A stretch of 64,000 nt of DNA from Phycisphaerales bacterium (GTDB lineage: Bacteria; Planctomycetota; Phycisphaerae; Phycisphaerales; SM1A02), in the NCBI GenBank assembly GCA_029242715.1, contig JAQWTL010000038.1, positions 1-64,000 of the forward strand. Direction: 5' to 3'. Below are positions 42,566 to 50,681 of the stretch, one piece after another. Each line of letters opens with the position of its first letter. Position 1 is the first letter of the stretch. The translations under genes were made by a program, and so were the position numbers. The notes beneath the pieces are model-generated. The model was not told the DNA's origin and did not search any database. It worked only from the letters and a program-made list of their open reading frames with translations.

Positions 42566-44259
42566 CAGCTCACCGCTTCCTCAACCGCTGCAGGTACCGG
42601 CACTCGGCAGGCCACTGTCCTGAATCGGTTGGCTACAAACGCCGCATCACACAGCGTGGCATTCCCGGCGGGGTTGGCACCGGAGACATGGAAATCGCTG
42701 AAGGCCGCAGACTGGTTGACCCAGATGTGACCCGTAAGATTGCATGAAATCGCCACACCGGCATCCGTCATCGATTCGATTCCGCGCTCGAGAACCTCTT
42801 CATCACGACTGTACATCGCACAGGTCAGCGCCCCACATTCACGGGCACCTGTTGAGGCAAGCTCGATCGACTCCTCCGTACTGGCTGTCTTCACGATGTA
42901 CACGATCGGTCCGAACATCTCCTGCTGGAAGGTCGATGTATCGGATGCATCTACCTGAATGACCGTTGGCGTCGCTGTCCGGGCATCCTTGAAACGTTCG
43001 TTCTCAATGGAAGCAGATTCACGCAGAACAGTCCCAGTTCCAGATGATGCCTGAGCCACACGAGCAGCCGTGGCTTCTGATTGGATCGCTCCACAGACCT
43101 CTGCCGCCCGAGCAGGATCCGAGAGGAACCAGTTCATCGCCTTTACGATAGCTGCAGCAGTGTCATCAAAGGACACCCTGCCGTCAGGTGTTTCGATTCC
43201 ATCTTCTGGGATGTAGATGTTCTGTGGCGTTGTGCACATCTGGCCCGAATACAGGCTCAGGGAGAATGCCAGGTTTCCGGTCATGGCCTTCAGGTCCTCA
43301 CATCCATCGATGATGACCGTGTTGATCCCGGCCTTTTCGGTATAGACCTGAGCATGTCGAATATTGGTTTCAATCCAATCACCGAATTCATTTCCACCGG
43401 TGTAGTCAATGATGCCGACCTCCGGCCTCTTGACGAGATCCTGTGTGCAAGGTGAGTCGGGCGTATCACATGCCAGAGTGAGAACATTTGGATCAAATCC
43501 GGCTTCGACAAGTACCTCCCTGGCAATCTCTATGGTGATGGCCAGGGGAAGAACGGCACCTGGATGTGGCTTGGTCACAACCGCATTACCCGTTGCCAGA
43601 CTTGCAAACAGACCTGGATATCCATTCCACGTGGGGAAAGTAGAGCAACCGATGTTGACGGCCACACCACGTGGAATGATTCGGAAAGTCTTGTCAAGAG
43701 TGACTGTGTCAGTCTTGGAGACCCGCTTGCTCCATGTCGCATGTTCTGGACATCGAGTCATCTCTCGCCATGCACACGCGACTGCTTCCAATCCACGATC
43801 CTGCGCATGTGGACCTCCCGCCTGGAAAGCCATCATGAAACCCTGGCCCGTCGTGTGCATGACCGAAAAGCCGATTTCAAATGATCGCTTGTTCAAGCGA
43901 TGGAGAATTTCAAGACAGACGCCCACACGGGTCTCCGCACTCGCACGCTTCCATGATGCCATGGCAGCGACTGCTGCAGGCATCAGAACATCCAGATCCG
44001 CCTTCGGATACAGCGTTCCCGTGTCGATGCCATAGGGTGATTGCTCAGCACCTATCCATTCCACGGTGCCAGGTTGATCAATCTCGAATTTATTTCCAAG
44101 TCGTCCCTTCCAACCAGCCAGACCGTCATCCTTGGCCGTCTCGCCATAAATCTTTCCGCTGGGAACCTCGGGGTAGGCCGACCAGGAACCTCTGCTGTCA
44201 ATTGCTTCCAATGCAGCATTGAGGGTCTCCTGATGACGTTGGAACATTTCGTGTGACAC
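42565..44259 (-). CDS. paaN: Phenylacetic acid degradation protein PaaN (aldehyde dehydrogenase family)
   Basis: 564 residues from GTG 44259, chosen because AAGGA lies 8 nt upstream and it fits the family length (~550). An upstream ATG at 44373 would add 38 poorly fitting residues. ALDH superfamily: GNAVVTKPHPGAVLPLA cofactor region, FTG-like DYTGGNEFGDW, and C342 in YSGQMCTTPQNIY. It lacks the C-terminal MaoC hydratase domain of PaaZ. A separate oxepin-CoA hydrolase would therefore be needed. Operon with paaY; divergent from the permease gene. Confidence 0.88.
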   Translation of the reverse strand: MSHEMFQRHQETLNAALEAIDSRGSWSAYPEVPSGKIYGETAKDDGLAGWKGRLGNKFEIDQPGTVEWIGAEQSPYGIDTGTLYPKADLDVLMPAAVAAMASWKRASAETRVGVCLEILHRLNKRSFEIGFSVMHTTGQGFMMAFQAGGPHAQDRGLEAVACAWREMTRCPEHATWSKRVSKTDTVTLDKTFRIIPRGVAVNIGCSTFPTWNGYPGLFASLATGNAVVTKPHPGAVLPLAITIEIAREVLVEAGFDPNVLTLACDTPDSPCTQDLVKRPEVGIIDYTGGNEFGDWIETNIRHAQVYTEKAGINTVIIDGCEDLKAMTGNLAFSLSLYSGQMCTTPQNIYIPEDGIETPDGRVSFDDTAAAIVKAMNWFLSDPARAAEVCGAIQSEATAARVAQASSGTGTVLRESASIENERFKDARTATPTVIQVDASDTSTFQQEMFGPIVYIVKTASTEESIELASTGARECGALTCAMYSRDEEVLERGIESMTDAGVAISCNLTGHIWVNQSAAFSDFHVSGANPAGNATLCDAAFVANRFRTVACRVPVPAAVEEAVS

Positions 44260-44349
44260 CGGTTTGCGTCCTTTTCCTGGGTCAGTAATGCAGTGATTTG
44301 CACCACAGTAATCAATGGCATTGTAGCGCAGCTTCGTGGAGAGCTGGGC

Positions 44350-44355
44350 TACAAT
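44350..44355 (+). promoter_or_regulatory. -10-like element upstream of the permease gene
   Basis: TACAAT in the context GGCTACAATGG, 45 nt before the ATG at 44401. No clear -35 at normal spacing. Confidence 0.35.
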
Positions 44356-44400
44356 GGAAATCACCGCCAACAAGCGAAGGCGAAGTGACTGATTAGAGCC

Positions 44401-46491
44401 ATGCCCGCCCCTTCTACTGGCACATTTCGCAAGGATATTTCCCTTCTGGGAGTTTTCGCGCTCTCTCTGGGAACCACGATCAGCAGTGGTTTTTTCCTGC
44501 TACCTGGATTGGCCTTTGCTCAAGTTGGCCCAGCCATTCTGTTGTCCTACCTCCTGGCAGGCCTGGTCGTTCTCCCCCCCCTCTTGTGCAAAGCTGAACT
44601 GGCAACTGCCATGCCAAAGGCTGGTGGTGCTTACTTCTACCTGGATCGCGCATTTGGACCAATGGCCGGAGCAGTGGCAGGCCTGGGCACCTGGGTTTCA
44701 TTAACGCTCAAGACTTCCTTTGCCTTGGTTGGCTCAGGTTTTTACATCGGCCTCTTCATGGATGACCCCCCCGTCCTCCTGATTGCCATATGCCTGGCGA
44801 TCTTCTTTGGCCTGCTGAACGTGTTCGGTGCCGGAAAAACCAGCAAGATCCAAGCTGCGATGGTCCTGCTTGTCCTGGGACTCTTGTCCTGGTTCATCAT
44901 CCAGGGTGGTACGGAAATCAACACAAGTCATTTTGAAGATTTCTTTGGAGCAGGCGGCTACACCGTGGTCTCCATGACTGGCGTCGTGCTGGTTTCATAC
45001 ATGGGATTGACCAAGGTTTGCAGTGTTGCCGAAGAGGTCAAGAACCCTGAACGCAATCTTCCTCTGGGCATCATCCTGGGGCTCATCTGTGCGCTGATCA
45101 TCTACATCGCGGGTATTGCCATAATGATCGGCGTCGTACCCGCAGAAGAACTCTCTACAACCTATACACCCGCGGCGGCAGCCGCAGGCATAATTGCCGG
45201 CCGTCCAGGCATGATCTTGATTTCAATTGCAGCCATTGCTTCCTTCCTTTCAGTCGCCAATGCTGGCATTCTCAGCGCATCTCGCTACCCAATGGCAATG
45301 AGTCGGGACCATATGGTTCCCAGCATCCTCCGCAAGTTGAGTCGATTTGGCACCCCGGTACCCGCAATCATCCTGACCGTCAGCCTGATCGTTGTACAGC
45401 TTCTTCTGCTCGATCCCCTGATCATCGCCAAGTATGCCGGCACCACCAAACTCATGCTATTCGGCCTGCTCTGTGCCGCCATGATCGTCATGCGGGAGAG
45501 CAGACTCGATTCCTATGATCCTGGTTTCAAAGCCCCGTTCTATCCGTGGCTGCCACTGATCGGCATGGCTGGCTGCATTCTGGCGATCGTGTTCCTTGGA
45601 TGGATTCCAATCCTGTTCACCATCGGGCTCATCACCTTGGCCATGATCTGGTTCAAACTGTATGCATCCAGTCGTGTACGCCGCGAAGGCGCCATCTATC
45701 AGCTCTTTTCACGGCTGGGAAGACGCCCATATGACCCGCTTGATATAGAGCTCAGAGGCATCATCAAGGAAAAAGGCCTCAGGCCAACTGATCCCTTTGA
45801 TGAAATCATTGCAAGAGCTCATGTTCTTCAGGCAAATCCAAACGAGGATTTTGAATCCGTCTCACGAAGAGCTGCCGAAGATCTTGCCGATGAAACAGGG
45901 CTCTCTGCCAACACCTTCTTCAAACAGTTCATGGAAGGAACCCGGGTTGGCGCAACACCTGTCATGGGTGGAGTCGCATTACCTCACATGCGAATTGATG
46001 GCCTTCAACGGCCACACCTCGTATTGGTTCGATCAAAGAACGGACTTGATATTGAAGTCGGTTATGGAACCGGCGAACAGACTCACCGGGAACGCGTCTA
46101 TGCCATGTTCTTCATGGCGAGTCCTGAATCAGATCCAACCCAGCACCTGAGACTTCTTGCCAGTCTCGCCAGTGCGGTCGAACAGGATGGCTTCATGAGT
46201 CGGTGGCAACAAGCAACATCAGATGCGGAACTGAAAGGTGCTCTGCTCAGAAATGATCGCAGCCTCACCCTTGCCTTGGAGAACAATAGTTCTTGCAGTG
46301 TCTGGATTTCAAAGCCAATCTCAGCCATCGATCTACCTGAAGGCGTACTGATCGCACTCGTTCAGTCAGATGGCGAACGTCATGTCCCGACCGGCAAGAC
46401 CATTCTCTGCAAAGGCGACCACCTAATCGTCATCGGTGAACCGGAAGGTATCGCAGCCCTGAGAGAGCAACTGGACCTTGATCCGATCTGA
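44401..46491 (+). CDS. APC-family permease fused to PTS EIIA-like and RCK_C domains
   Basis: 696 residues. Residues ~10-420 are a 12-helix amino acid/polyamine permease (ISLLGVFALSLGTTISSGFF, PKAGGAYFYLDRAFG). Residues ~470-620 form a PTS EIIA type-2 (PtsN/fructose-like) domain with the phosphorylatable position H529 in GGVALPHMRID. Residues ~628-696 look like an RCK/TrkA C-terminal ligand-binding domain (LIALVQSDGERHVPTGKT, GDHLIVIGEPE). Transport is probably gated by EIIA phosphorylation and by a small ligand. Substrate unknown. It diverges from paaN-paaY. Confidence 0.88.
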   Translation: MPAPSTGTFRKDISLLGVFALSLGTTISSGFFLLPGLAFAQVGPAILLSYLLAGLVVLPPLLCKAELATAMPKAGGAYFYLDRAFGPMAGAVAGLGTWVSLTLKTSFALVGSGFYIGLFMDDPPVLLIAICLAIFFGLLNVFGAGKTSKIQAAMVLLVLGLLSWFIIQGGTEINTSHFEDFFGAGGYTVVSMTGVVLVSYMGLTKVCSVAEEVKNPERNLPLGIILGLICALIIYIAGIAIMIGVVPAEELSTTYTPAAAAAGIIAGRPGMILISIAAIASFLSVANAGILSASRYPMAMSRDHMVPSILRKLSRFGTPVPAIILTVSLIVVQLLLLDPLIIAKYAGTTKLMLFGLLCAAMIVMRESRLDSYDPGFKAPFYPWLPLIGMAGCILAIVFLGWIPILFTIGLITLAMIWFKLYASSRVRREGAIYQLFSRLGRRPYDPLDIELRGIIKEKGLRPTDPFDEIIARAHVLQANPNEDFESVSRRAAEDLADETGLSANTFFKQFMEGTRVGATPVMGGVALPHMRIDGLQRPHLVLVRSKNGLDIEVGYGTGEQTHRERVYAMFFMASPESDPTQHLRLLASLASAVEQDGFMSRWQQATSDAELKGALLRNDRSLTLALENNSSCSVWISKPISAIDLPEGVLIALVQSDGERHVPTGKTILCKGDHLIVIGEPEGIAALREQLDLDPI

Positions 46492-46505
46492 TCGCTGACA
46501 CCCCA

Positions 46506-46691
46506 TCAGCAATCAAGACAACGGACTTCGCCGAATACTCGATCTTCTTCTGAAGGCGTATCCCTGGGAAAATTGACCAGGCATCTGAGAGCCTTGCCAC
46601 GATCTGGTAACCCGTACTTGTCAATCATCTTGTCCAGGTAGTCCAACTGCTCCTGGGTCAACTCAACGGTAATGTTTTGCTTGCCACTCAT
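46506..46691 (-). CDS. Small ribbon-helix-helix-like protein with C-terminal CxxC
   Basis: 61 residues from ATG 46691. The strand NITVELT followed by two helices (EQLDYLDKMIDKYG, RGKALRCLVNF) fits a CopG/Arc-type DNA-binding fold. The protein ends in R-C58-L-D-C61, with another Cys at 37, suggesting metal or redox sensing. Its start is 33 bp from that of the divergent DUF308 gene. TAGGAT lies 7 nt before the ATG. A longer frame upstream runs antisense through the neighbour and is not credible. Confidence 0.7.
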   Translation of the reverse strand: MSGKQNITVELTQEQLDYLDKMIDKYGLPDRGKALRCLVNFPRDTPSEEDRVFGEVRCLDC

Positions 46692-46698
46692 GGCCGGC

Positions 46699-46704
46699 AT
46701 CCTA
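46699..46704 (-). promoter_or_regulatory. -10-like element before the RHH gene
   Basis: TAGGAT on the minus strand ends 7 nt before ATG 46691. No Shine-Dalgarno sequence. Confidence 0.4.
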
Positions 46705-46712
46705 TCAGCCTG

Positions 46713-46718
46713 TACCAT
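46713..46718 (+). promoter_or_regulatory. -10-like element before the DUF308 gene
   Basis: TACCAT, preceded by TG, ends 6 nt before ATG 46725. No Shine-Dalgarno sequence. Confidence 0.38.
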
Positions 46719-46724
46719 GCCTGC

Positions 46725-47303
46725 ATGACAAATGACATAACCCCTTCGAATACTTCCACCAAGGATCTGGCATCCTGGATGCTGCTTCTCGATGGCATTC
46801 TCCTTGCCCTTCTTGGCGCCATTGTCATCATTGGCGTTGATCCAAATTCCGTGGACACGACGCTCGTCAGGGTCTTCGGAATAATCATGTGTGTGATTGG
46901 CGCCCTGCTTGGCGCCCGCCTCTGGGTGATGACCCGGGATCGTGATCTGCATCCGATGCTGTGGCTGACATCAATCGTGCCTGTTGTTCTGGGGATCATC
47001 CTGCTCATCTGGCCCCTGGAATCCCAGGAAGCACTTCGAGCTATCTTGGCGATCATCCTCATTATTCGAGGGGTCCTGGAATCCAGCTTTGCACTCGGAA
47101 GACGAACGAATCCTGGCTGGCCATTTCTTCTGTCACATGGCATTGCAGCCATCGTGATCGGAATCATGTTCTGGATCCCATCCATAGCCCAACTGGCGGT
47201 GGTTCTTCTGATTCTGTTCGTTGGAATCGATTTGATCATGCAAGGCGCACGGAATGTCGGAGTCGTTCGAAGACTCAGGAAACAAGCCAAGCAGATGTCT
47301 TGA
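46725..47303 (+). CDS. HdeD/DUF308-family membrane protein
   Basis: 192 residues from ATG 46725. Six membrane helices arranged as three hairpins, with the family pattern of G-x-x-x-hydrophobic pairs (LLALLGAIVIIG; VVLGIILLIWP; AAIVIGIMFWIP; LFVGIDLIMQG). HdeD is linked to acid resistance in E. coli, but most members are uncharacterised. Divergent from the RHH gene with only 33 bp between start codons, so the RHH protein may regulate it. Confidence 0.82.
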   Translation: MTNDITPSNTSTKDLASWMLLLDGILLALLGAIVIIGVDPNSVDTTLVRVFGIIMCVIGALLGARLWVMTRDRDLHPMLWLTSIVPVVLGIILLIWPLESQEALRAILAIILIIRGVLESSFALGRRTNPGWPFLLSHGIAAIVIGIMFWIPSIAQLAVVLLILFVGIDLIMQGARNVGVVRRLRKQAKQMS

Positions 47304-47307
47304 ACAA

Positions 47308-48654
47308 TCAGCCCGCCGTACTCGCATCATCCTGCGAATCGGTACTGGAATGAAGAAGCCCATGAATGGTGGCCGCTTGCGGTGACTTCTGCTGCTCAAG
47401 GATCTGGTAACAACGCATTGCTTCCTTGCGATTGCCGAGCTCTATCTGGAGCACGGCCATTGCAGCGTTGGCTTCGGATTTGAAGGGATCATGAGACAAT
47501 GCGCTGCCAAGCAGTTCCACGGCCTCCTGGTTGGCGCCACGGATCATCGCCAGTTCCGCCAGAGCCATCCAGGATTCAACCAGAGACGGACGGAACTCGA
47601 CGGCCTTCGTGAACGATTCCTGAGCTTGCTCGTACTGGTTCTGGCTTCCATATTCGCGACCAAGACTTTGATAGGCCTTTGCATAATCCGGTTTGAACTG
47701 GATAGCCGTCAGATAAGACGCTACTGCCTGGTCGTGATGCTTCAATCGACTGTGTATCAGACCTAGATTGTGAAAGGCCTTGGATTTCTCTAATTCGAGA
47801 TCAATGCACTTGTTCAAGACCACCATGGCTTCAAGAAAATTTCCACGACACTGCTCTACCATCGACAGGATGATGTAGTTTCGGCCGATCTTCGGAGCAA
47901 CCTTGATCGATGACTGAAATGCGTCTGCCGAATCGTTCCATCGTTTCAGTCTTGCAAGAATGATCCCACGATTTGTGTGAACTCTGCGAGATTCAGGTTC
48001 TAGAACCCGGGCATAGTCCAACTGTTCGATGGCCTCTTCATATGTCCCCAAGCCTGCAAGAGCCACGCCCAGATTGACATATGCCGGATAGAGACTCGGA
48101 TCGATACTGATGGCATGCCGAAAAGCAATGATGGCCGCCGCATGGTCATTCATGCGATGCATGATGTTGCCATAGTTGTAATGAAGTGCCGCATTATTCG
48201 GCCTCACCTGACAAGCGTTAATTGCCCAGGACATGGCCTCATCAAAATTGCCCAGCTCAAGCAAGGCACAAGCAAGACCTGAAAGGGCCTCGATGCACTT
48301 TTTATCCTGCTTGATGGCGGCGTGATAGGACTCAATGGCCTCATCCATTTTTCCCAGCTTGGCTGCTGAATAGCCAAGCAAGGCATAGGACCGGGATCTG
48401 AGAAGATCATCTTCTTGAATCTGGCTGATGACTTTGTAGAACGCCTCTCGAGCCGCCTGCCAACTCCCCAGTTTGAGCATGGCCAACCCATGATTGAACC
48501 AGAGGTGAAAATCCGCGTCCTGCCCCGGAACCGCCATATCTTCTGCCGAGGGAGCGAGGGTCATTCCCAACAGAGAGTCATCATCCAGGCAGAGAGACGG
48601 TTCGTAGATATCGCCTTCACCAGGCATTGGCAGTGATTGATCCGGCTGCTCCAT
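47308..48654 (-). CDS. TPR-repeat protein
   Basis: 448 residues from ATG 48654; GTG 48672 is also in frame. The N-terminal ~50 residues are acidic and probably disordered. About ten canonical TPR units follow (ALLGYSAAKLGKMDEAIESYHAAI; YVNLGVALAGLGTYEEAIEQLDYA; HNLGLIHSRLKHHDQAVASYLTAI). No signal peptide. Similar in size and type to 12319-13680. Probably a cytoplasmic scaffold; partners unknown. Confidence 0.82.
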   Translation of the reverse strand: MEQPDQSLPMPGEGDIYEPSLCLDDDSLLGMTLAPSAEDMAVPGQDADFHLWFNHGLAMLKLGSWQAAREAFYKVISQIQEDDLLRSRSYALLGYSAAKLGKMDEAIESYHAAIKQDKKCIEALSGLACALLELGNFDEAMSWAINACQVRPNNAALHYNYGNIMHRMNDHAAAIIAFRHAISIDPSLYPAYVNLGVALAGLGTYEEAIEQLDYARVLEPESRRVHTNRGIILARLKRWNDSADAFQSSIKVAPKIGRNYIILSMVEQCRGNFLEAMVVLNKCIDLELEKSKAFHNLGLIHSRLKHHDQAVASYLTAIQFKPDYAKAYQSLGREYGSQNQYEQAQESFTKAVEFRPSLVESWMALAELAMIRGANQEAVELLGSALSHDPFKSEANAAMAVLQIELGNRKEAMRCYQILEQQKSPQAATIHGLLHSSTDSQDDASTAG

Positions 48655-48662
48655 GGCCTCCC

Positions 48663-48668
48663 AGTCTA
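48663..48668 (-). promoter_or_regulatory. -10-like element before the TPR gene
   Basis: TAGACT on the minus strand ends 8 nt before ATG 48654. A GGGAGG lies only 2 nt before the ATG, too close for a normal ribosome site. Confidence 0.35.
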
Positions 48669-48680
48669 GCACTCCCCGGC

Positions 48681-48709
48681 TTGGTGATAACCGAATAGCT
48701 GGCTACACT
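48681..48709 (+). promoter_or_regulatory. Probable sigma70-type promoter of the small membrane protein gene
   Basis: TTGGTG (48681-48686), 17-nt spacer, TACACT (48704-48709). Transcription from near 48716 would cover the gene at 48787 and perhaps the tRNA after it. Confidence 0.42.
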
Positions 48710-48786
48710 GATGCACTGATCTGCCAGACCAGACAGCTGAAGCAGTCAAACAAGGCCTTATCAGTAGAATGACAGCGGAGAATGCC

Positions 48787-48987
48787 ATGACCATCAAGGC
48801 TAAATCACATCGCACAGTTCACTTCATTGCATGGTTTTTACTGCTTCTGAGCATGACCTTCTGGGTTCTCTTCTTCATGGTCCAGGGGGATCAGCTGTCA
48901 CAAGACATGTGGTGGCCTTCCATGCTCGTGGCAACCATCAGCTCAATTCTGTTTGGATTGATCTTCTTCAAAGGGCTCTTTGACTGA
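48787..48987 (+). CDS. Small two-helix membrane protein
   Basis: 66 residues from ATG 48787, chosen because GGAG lies 6 nt upstream. Two membrane helices (about 12-34 and 44-62) with a short polar loop (QGDQLSQDMWWPS). No family recognised. It ends 5 nt before the tRNA gene, so the two may share a transcript. Confidence 0.6.
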   Translation: MTIKAKSHRTVHFIAWFLLLLSMTFWVLFFMVQGDQLSQDMWWPSMLVATISSILFGLIFFKGLFD

Positions 48988-48992
48988 ACGAC

Positions 48993-49066
48993 GCCCCGGT
49001 AGCTCAGCTGGATAGAGCGCAGCTTTCCTAAAGCTGAGGTCGCAGGTTCGAGTCCTGCCCGGGGTG
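48993..49066 (+). tRNA. tRNA-Arg (anticodon CCU)
   Basis: A complete 74-nt cloverleaf: 7-bp acceptor stem GCCCCGG/CCGGGGT (first pair G-U), D-arm GCTC/GAGC, anticodon stem CAGCT/AGCTG, T-arm GCAGG/CCTGC with TTCGAGT loop. The anticodon loop TTCCTAA holds CCT at 49027-49029, reading AGG. CCA is not encoded. Confidence 0.95.
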
Positions 49067-49106
49067 CTTCACATTGAAGCTGGCCATCACTTGTCCAAGT
49101 CAGAAC

Positions 49107-50681
49107 CTAGCCCAGTTGGTATCCAGCGGCCAGTTCCCTGAAGGATGCAGCTTGCTCTGAGGCCCACTTGGCATCCCGCCCGAGCTCCGAAGCCATGATG
49201 CCAGCCACATCTTCAGCCGCTGCACTGGCCCCCGCTGCATTGAGCAATAAAGCTCTTGTCCGCCTCGCCAGAACATCTTCCACGGTACGTGCCAGCTCAA
49301 ATCGAATGGCATGTAATACGACTCCGCGGGGATAAGGCAACCGGTCATCAAGCTTCTCATGACCACGATCAAGTTCATCACAAGCCGCCAGGACTTCAGA
49401 AGCGTCTGCACCGTAGACACGAAGCCAGTTGTCCTGTGGCATAGCCGGATCCTCACGATCGAGCCAACCACGCAGGTGCAATTCTTCGGTGACACATGAA
49501 GCACGATCAAGAGCCCCTACATCGATCGCAGAATCCATCACGTCTTCAGCCATCTTGCGATAGGTCGTCCACTTGCCTCCGATGATCGTGACAAGGCCGC
49601 CGGCAGAAACAATGACCTCATGTTCACGAGAAATCTTCTTGGTGGCCTGGCCTTCATGCTTGACGAGTGGCCGAAGGCCTGCAAACACACTCAGAACATC
49701 GCTGCGTTCTGGATCACGATCAAGGTATCGAGCTGCATTGCGCAAAATGAACTCGATTTCGTCATCGGTCGCGCGTGGTTCCAGGATCGGCTCAGGCGCT
49801 TTCTCATCCGTCGTTCCAACAAGGCATCGTTCATGCCATGGAATCACGAAGAGAACGCGACCGTCATCCGTATGTGGGACCATGATGGCCGTTTCGCCCT
49901 TTAGAAACGACTGGTCCAGTACCAGGTGAACGCCACGACTGGGTTCCACAATCGACTCTGCATCAGGATCATCCATGCGTCTGATTGTGTTCGAGAACAC
50001 ACCTGTTGCATTGATGACCACCGCGCCACGAGCTTCATGATCCTGACCGGACTCGACATCCTTGAATTTCACACCGCAGACATGATCCTGGTCATCTCGT
50101 AGTAGTCCCGTAACCGGCGCATAGTTGAGCATGACTGCTCCATGGTCAACTGCGGTTCGAACAAGCGTCGCGCACATTCTCGCATCATCGAACTGGCCAT
50201 CGTGATACTCCGTTCCGCCGTCGAGACCTTCTGCCTCCAGATTGGGGATGAGTTCAAGAGTAGCCTTTGGCTTGAGCTGCCTGGATTTAGCAAGATTCAG
50301 TTTTCCGGCAAGCAGGTCGTAGAGCTTGAGGCCAATTCCATAGAACGGCCCCTCCCACCACTTGTATCGAGGAACAATGAATGCAAGATTGGTGACAAGA
50401 TGAGGCGCGTTGTTGTAGAGCAAGCCTCGCTCATGCAACGCTTCTCGTACCAGAGAGATGTTTCTCTGCTGCAAGTAACGCACACCTCCATGAACAAGCT
50501 TTGTTGAACGACTACTCGTGGCTTTCGCAAAATCAACCTGTTCAAGCAGTAGTGTCTTGTAGCCCCGGGATGATGCATCAACGGCCGCCCCAAGGCCACT
50601 GGCACCGCCACCAATGACGATGACATCCCAAGGTTCACTTCTACCTGCCTGCTTTACAAATGCATCACGATCCATCGTCAT
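49107..50681 (-). CDS. glpD: Glycerol-3-phosphate dehydrogenase, FAD-dependent (GlpD)
   Basis: 524 residues from ATG 50681 (GGGAG 6 nt upstream), overlapping the glpK stop by 17 nt; ATG 50717 is possible. FAD motif VIVIGGGASGLGAAVDASSRG, then the family signature TSSRSTKLVHGGVRYL. Oxidises glycerol-3-phosphate to dihydroxyacetone phosphate at the membrane, passing electrons to quinone. Forms a two-gene glycerol operon with glpK. No glpF in the window. Confidence 0.93.
   Translation of the reverse strand: MTMDRDAFVKQAGRSEPWDVIVIGGGASGLGAAVDASSRGYKTLLLEQVDFAKATSSRSTKLVHGGVRYLQQRNISLVREALHERGLLYNNAPHLVTNLAFIVPRYKWWEGPFYGIGLKLYDLLAGKLNLAKSRQLKPKATLELIPNLEAEGLDGGTEYHDGQFDDARMCATLVRTAVDHGAVMLNYAPVTGLLRDDQDHVCGVKFKDVESGQDHEARGAVVINATGVFSNTIRRMDDPDAESIVEPSRGVHLVLDQSFLKGETAIMVPHTDDGRVLFVIPWHERCLVGTTDEKAPEPILEPRATDDEIEFILRNAARYLDRDPERSDVLSVFAGLRPLVKHEGQATKKISREHEVIVSAGGLVTIIGGKWTTYRKMAEDVMDSAIDVGALDRASCVTEELHLRGWLDREDPAMPQDNWLRVYGADASEVLAACDELDRGHEKLDDRLPYPRGVVLHAIRFELARTVEDVLARRTRALLLNAAGASAAAEDVAGIMASELGRDAKWASEQAASFRELAAGYQLG

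Noticed and set aside
42565-44259. PaaZ (ring-opening ALDH fused to a hydratase)
   Set aside because: No MaoC-like hydratase domain; the sequence fits the ~550-residue PaaN family instead.
46692-46952. N-terminal extension of the RHH gene running antisense to the DUF308 gene
   Set aside because: Low-complexity polar sequence fully antisense to a clear membrane protein; the internal ATG 46691 gives a complete RHH-like protein.
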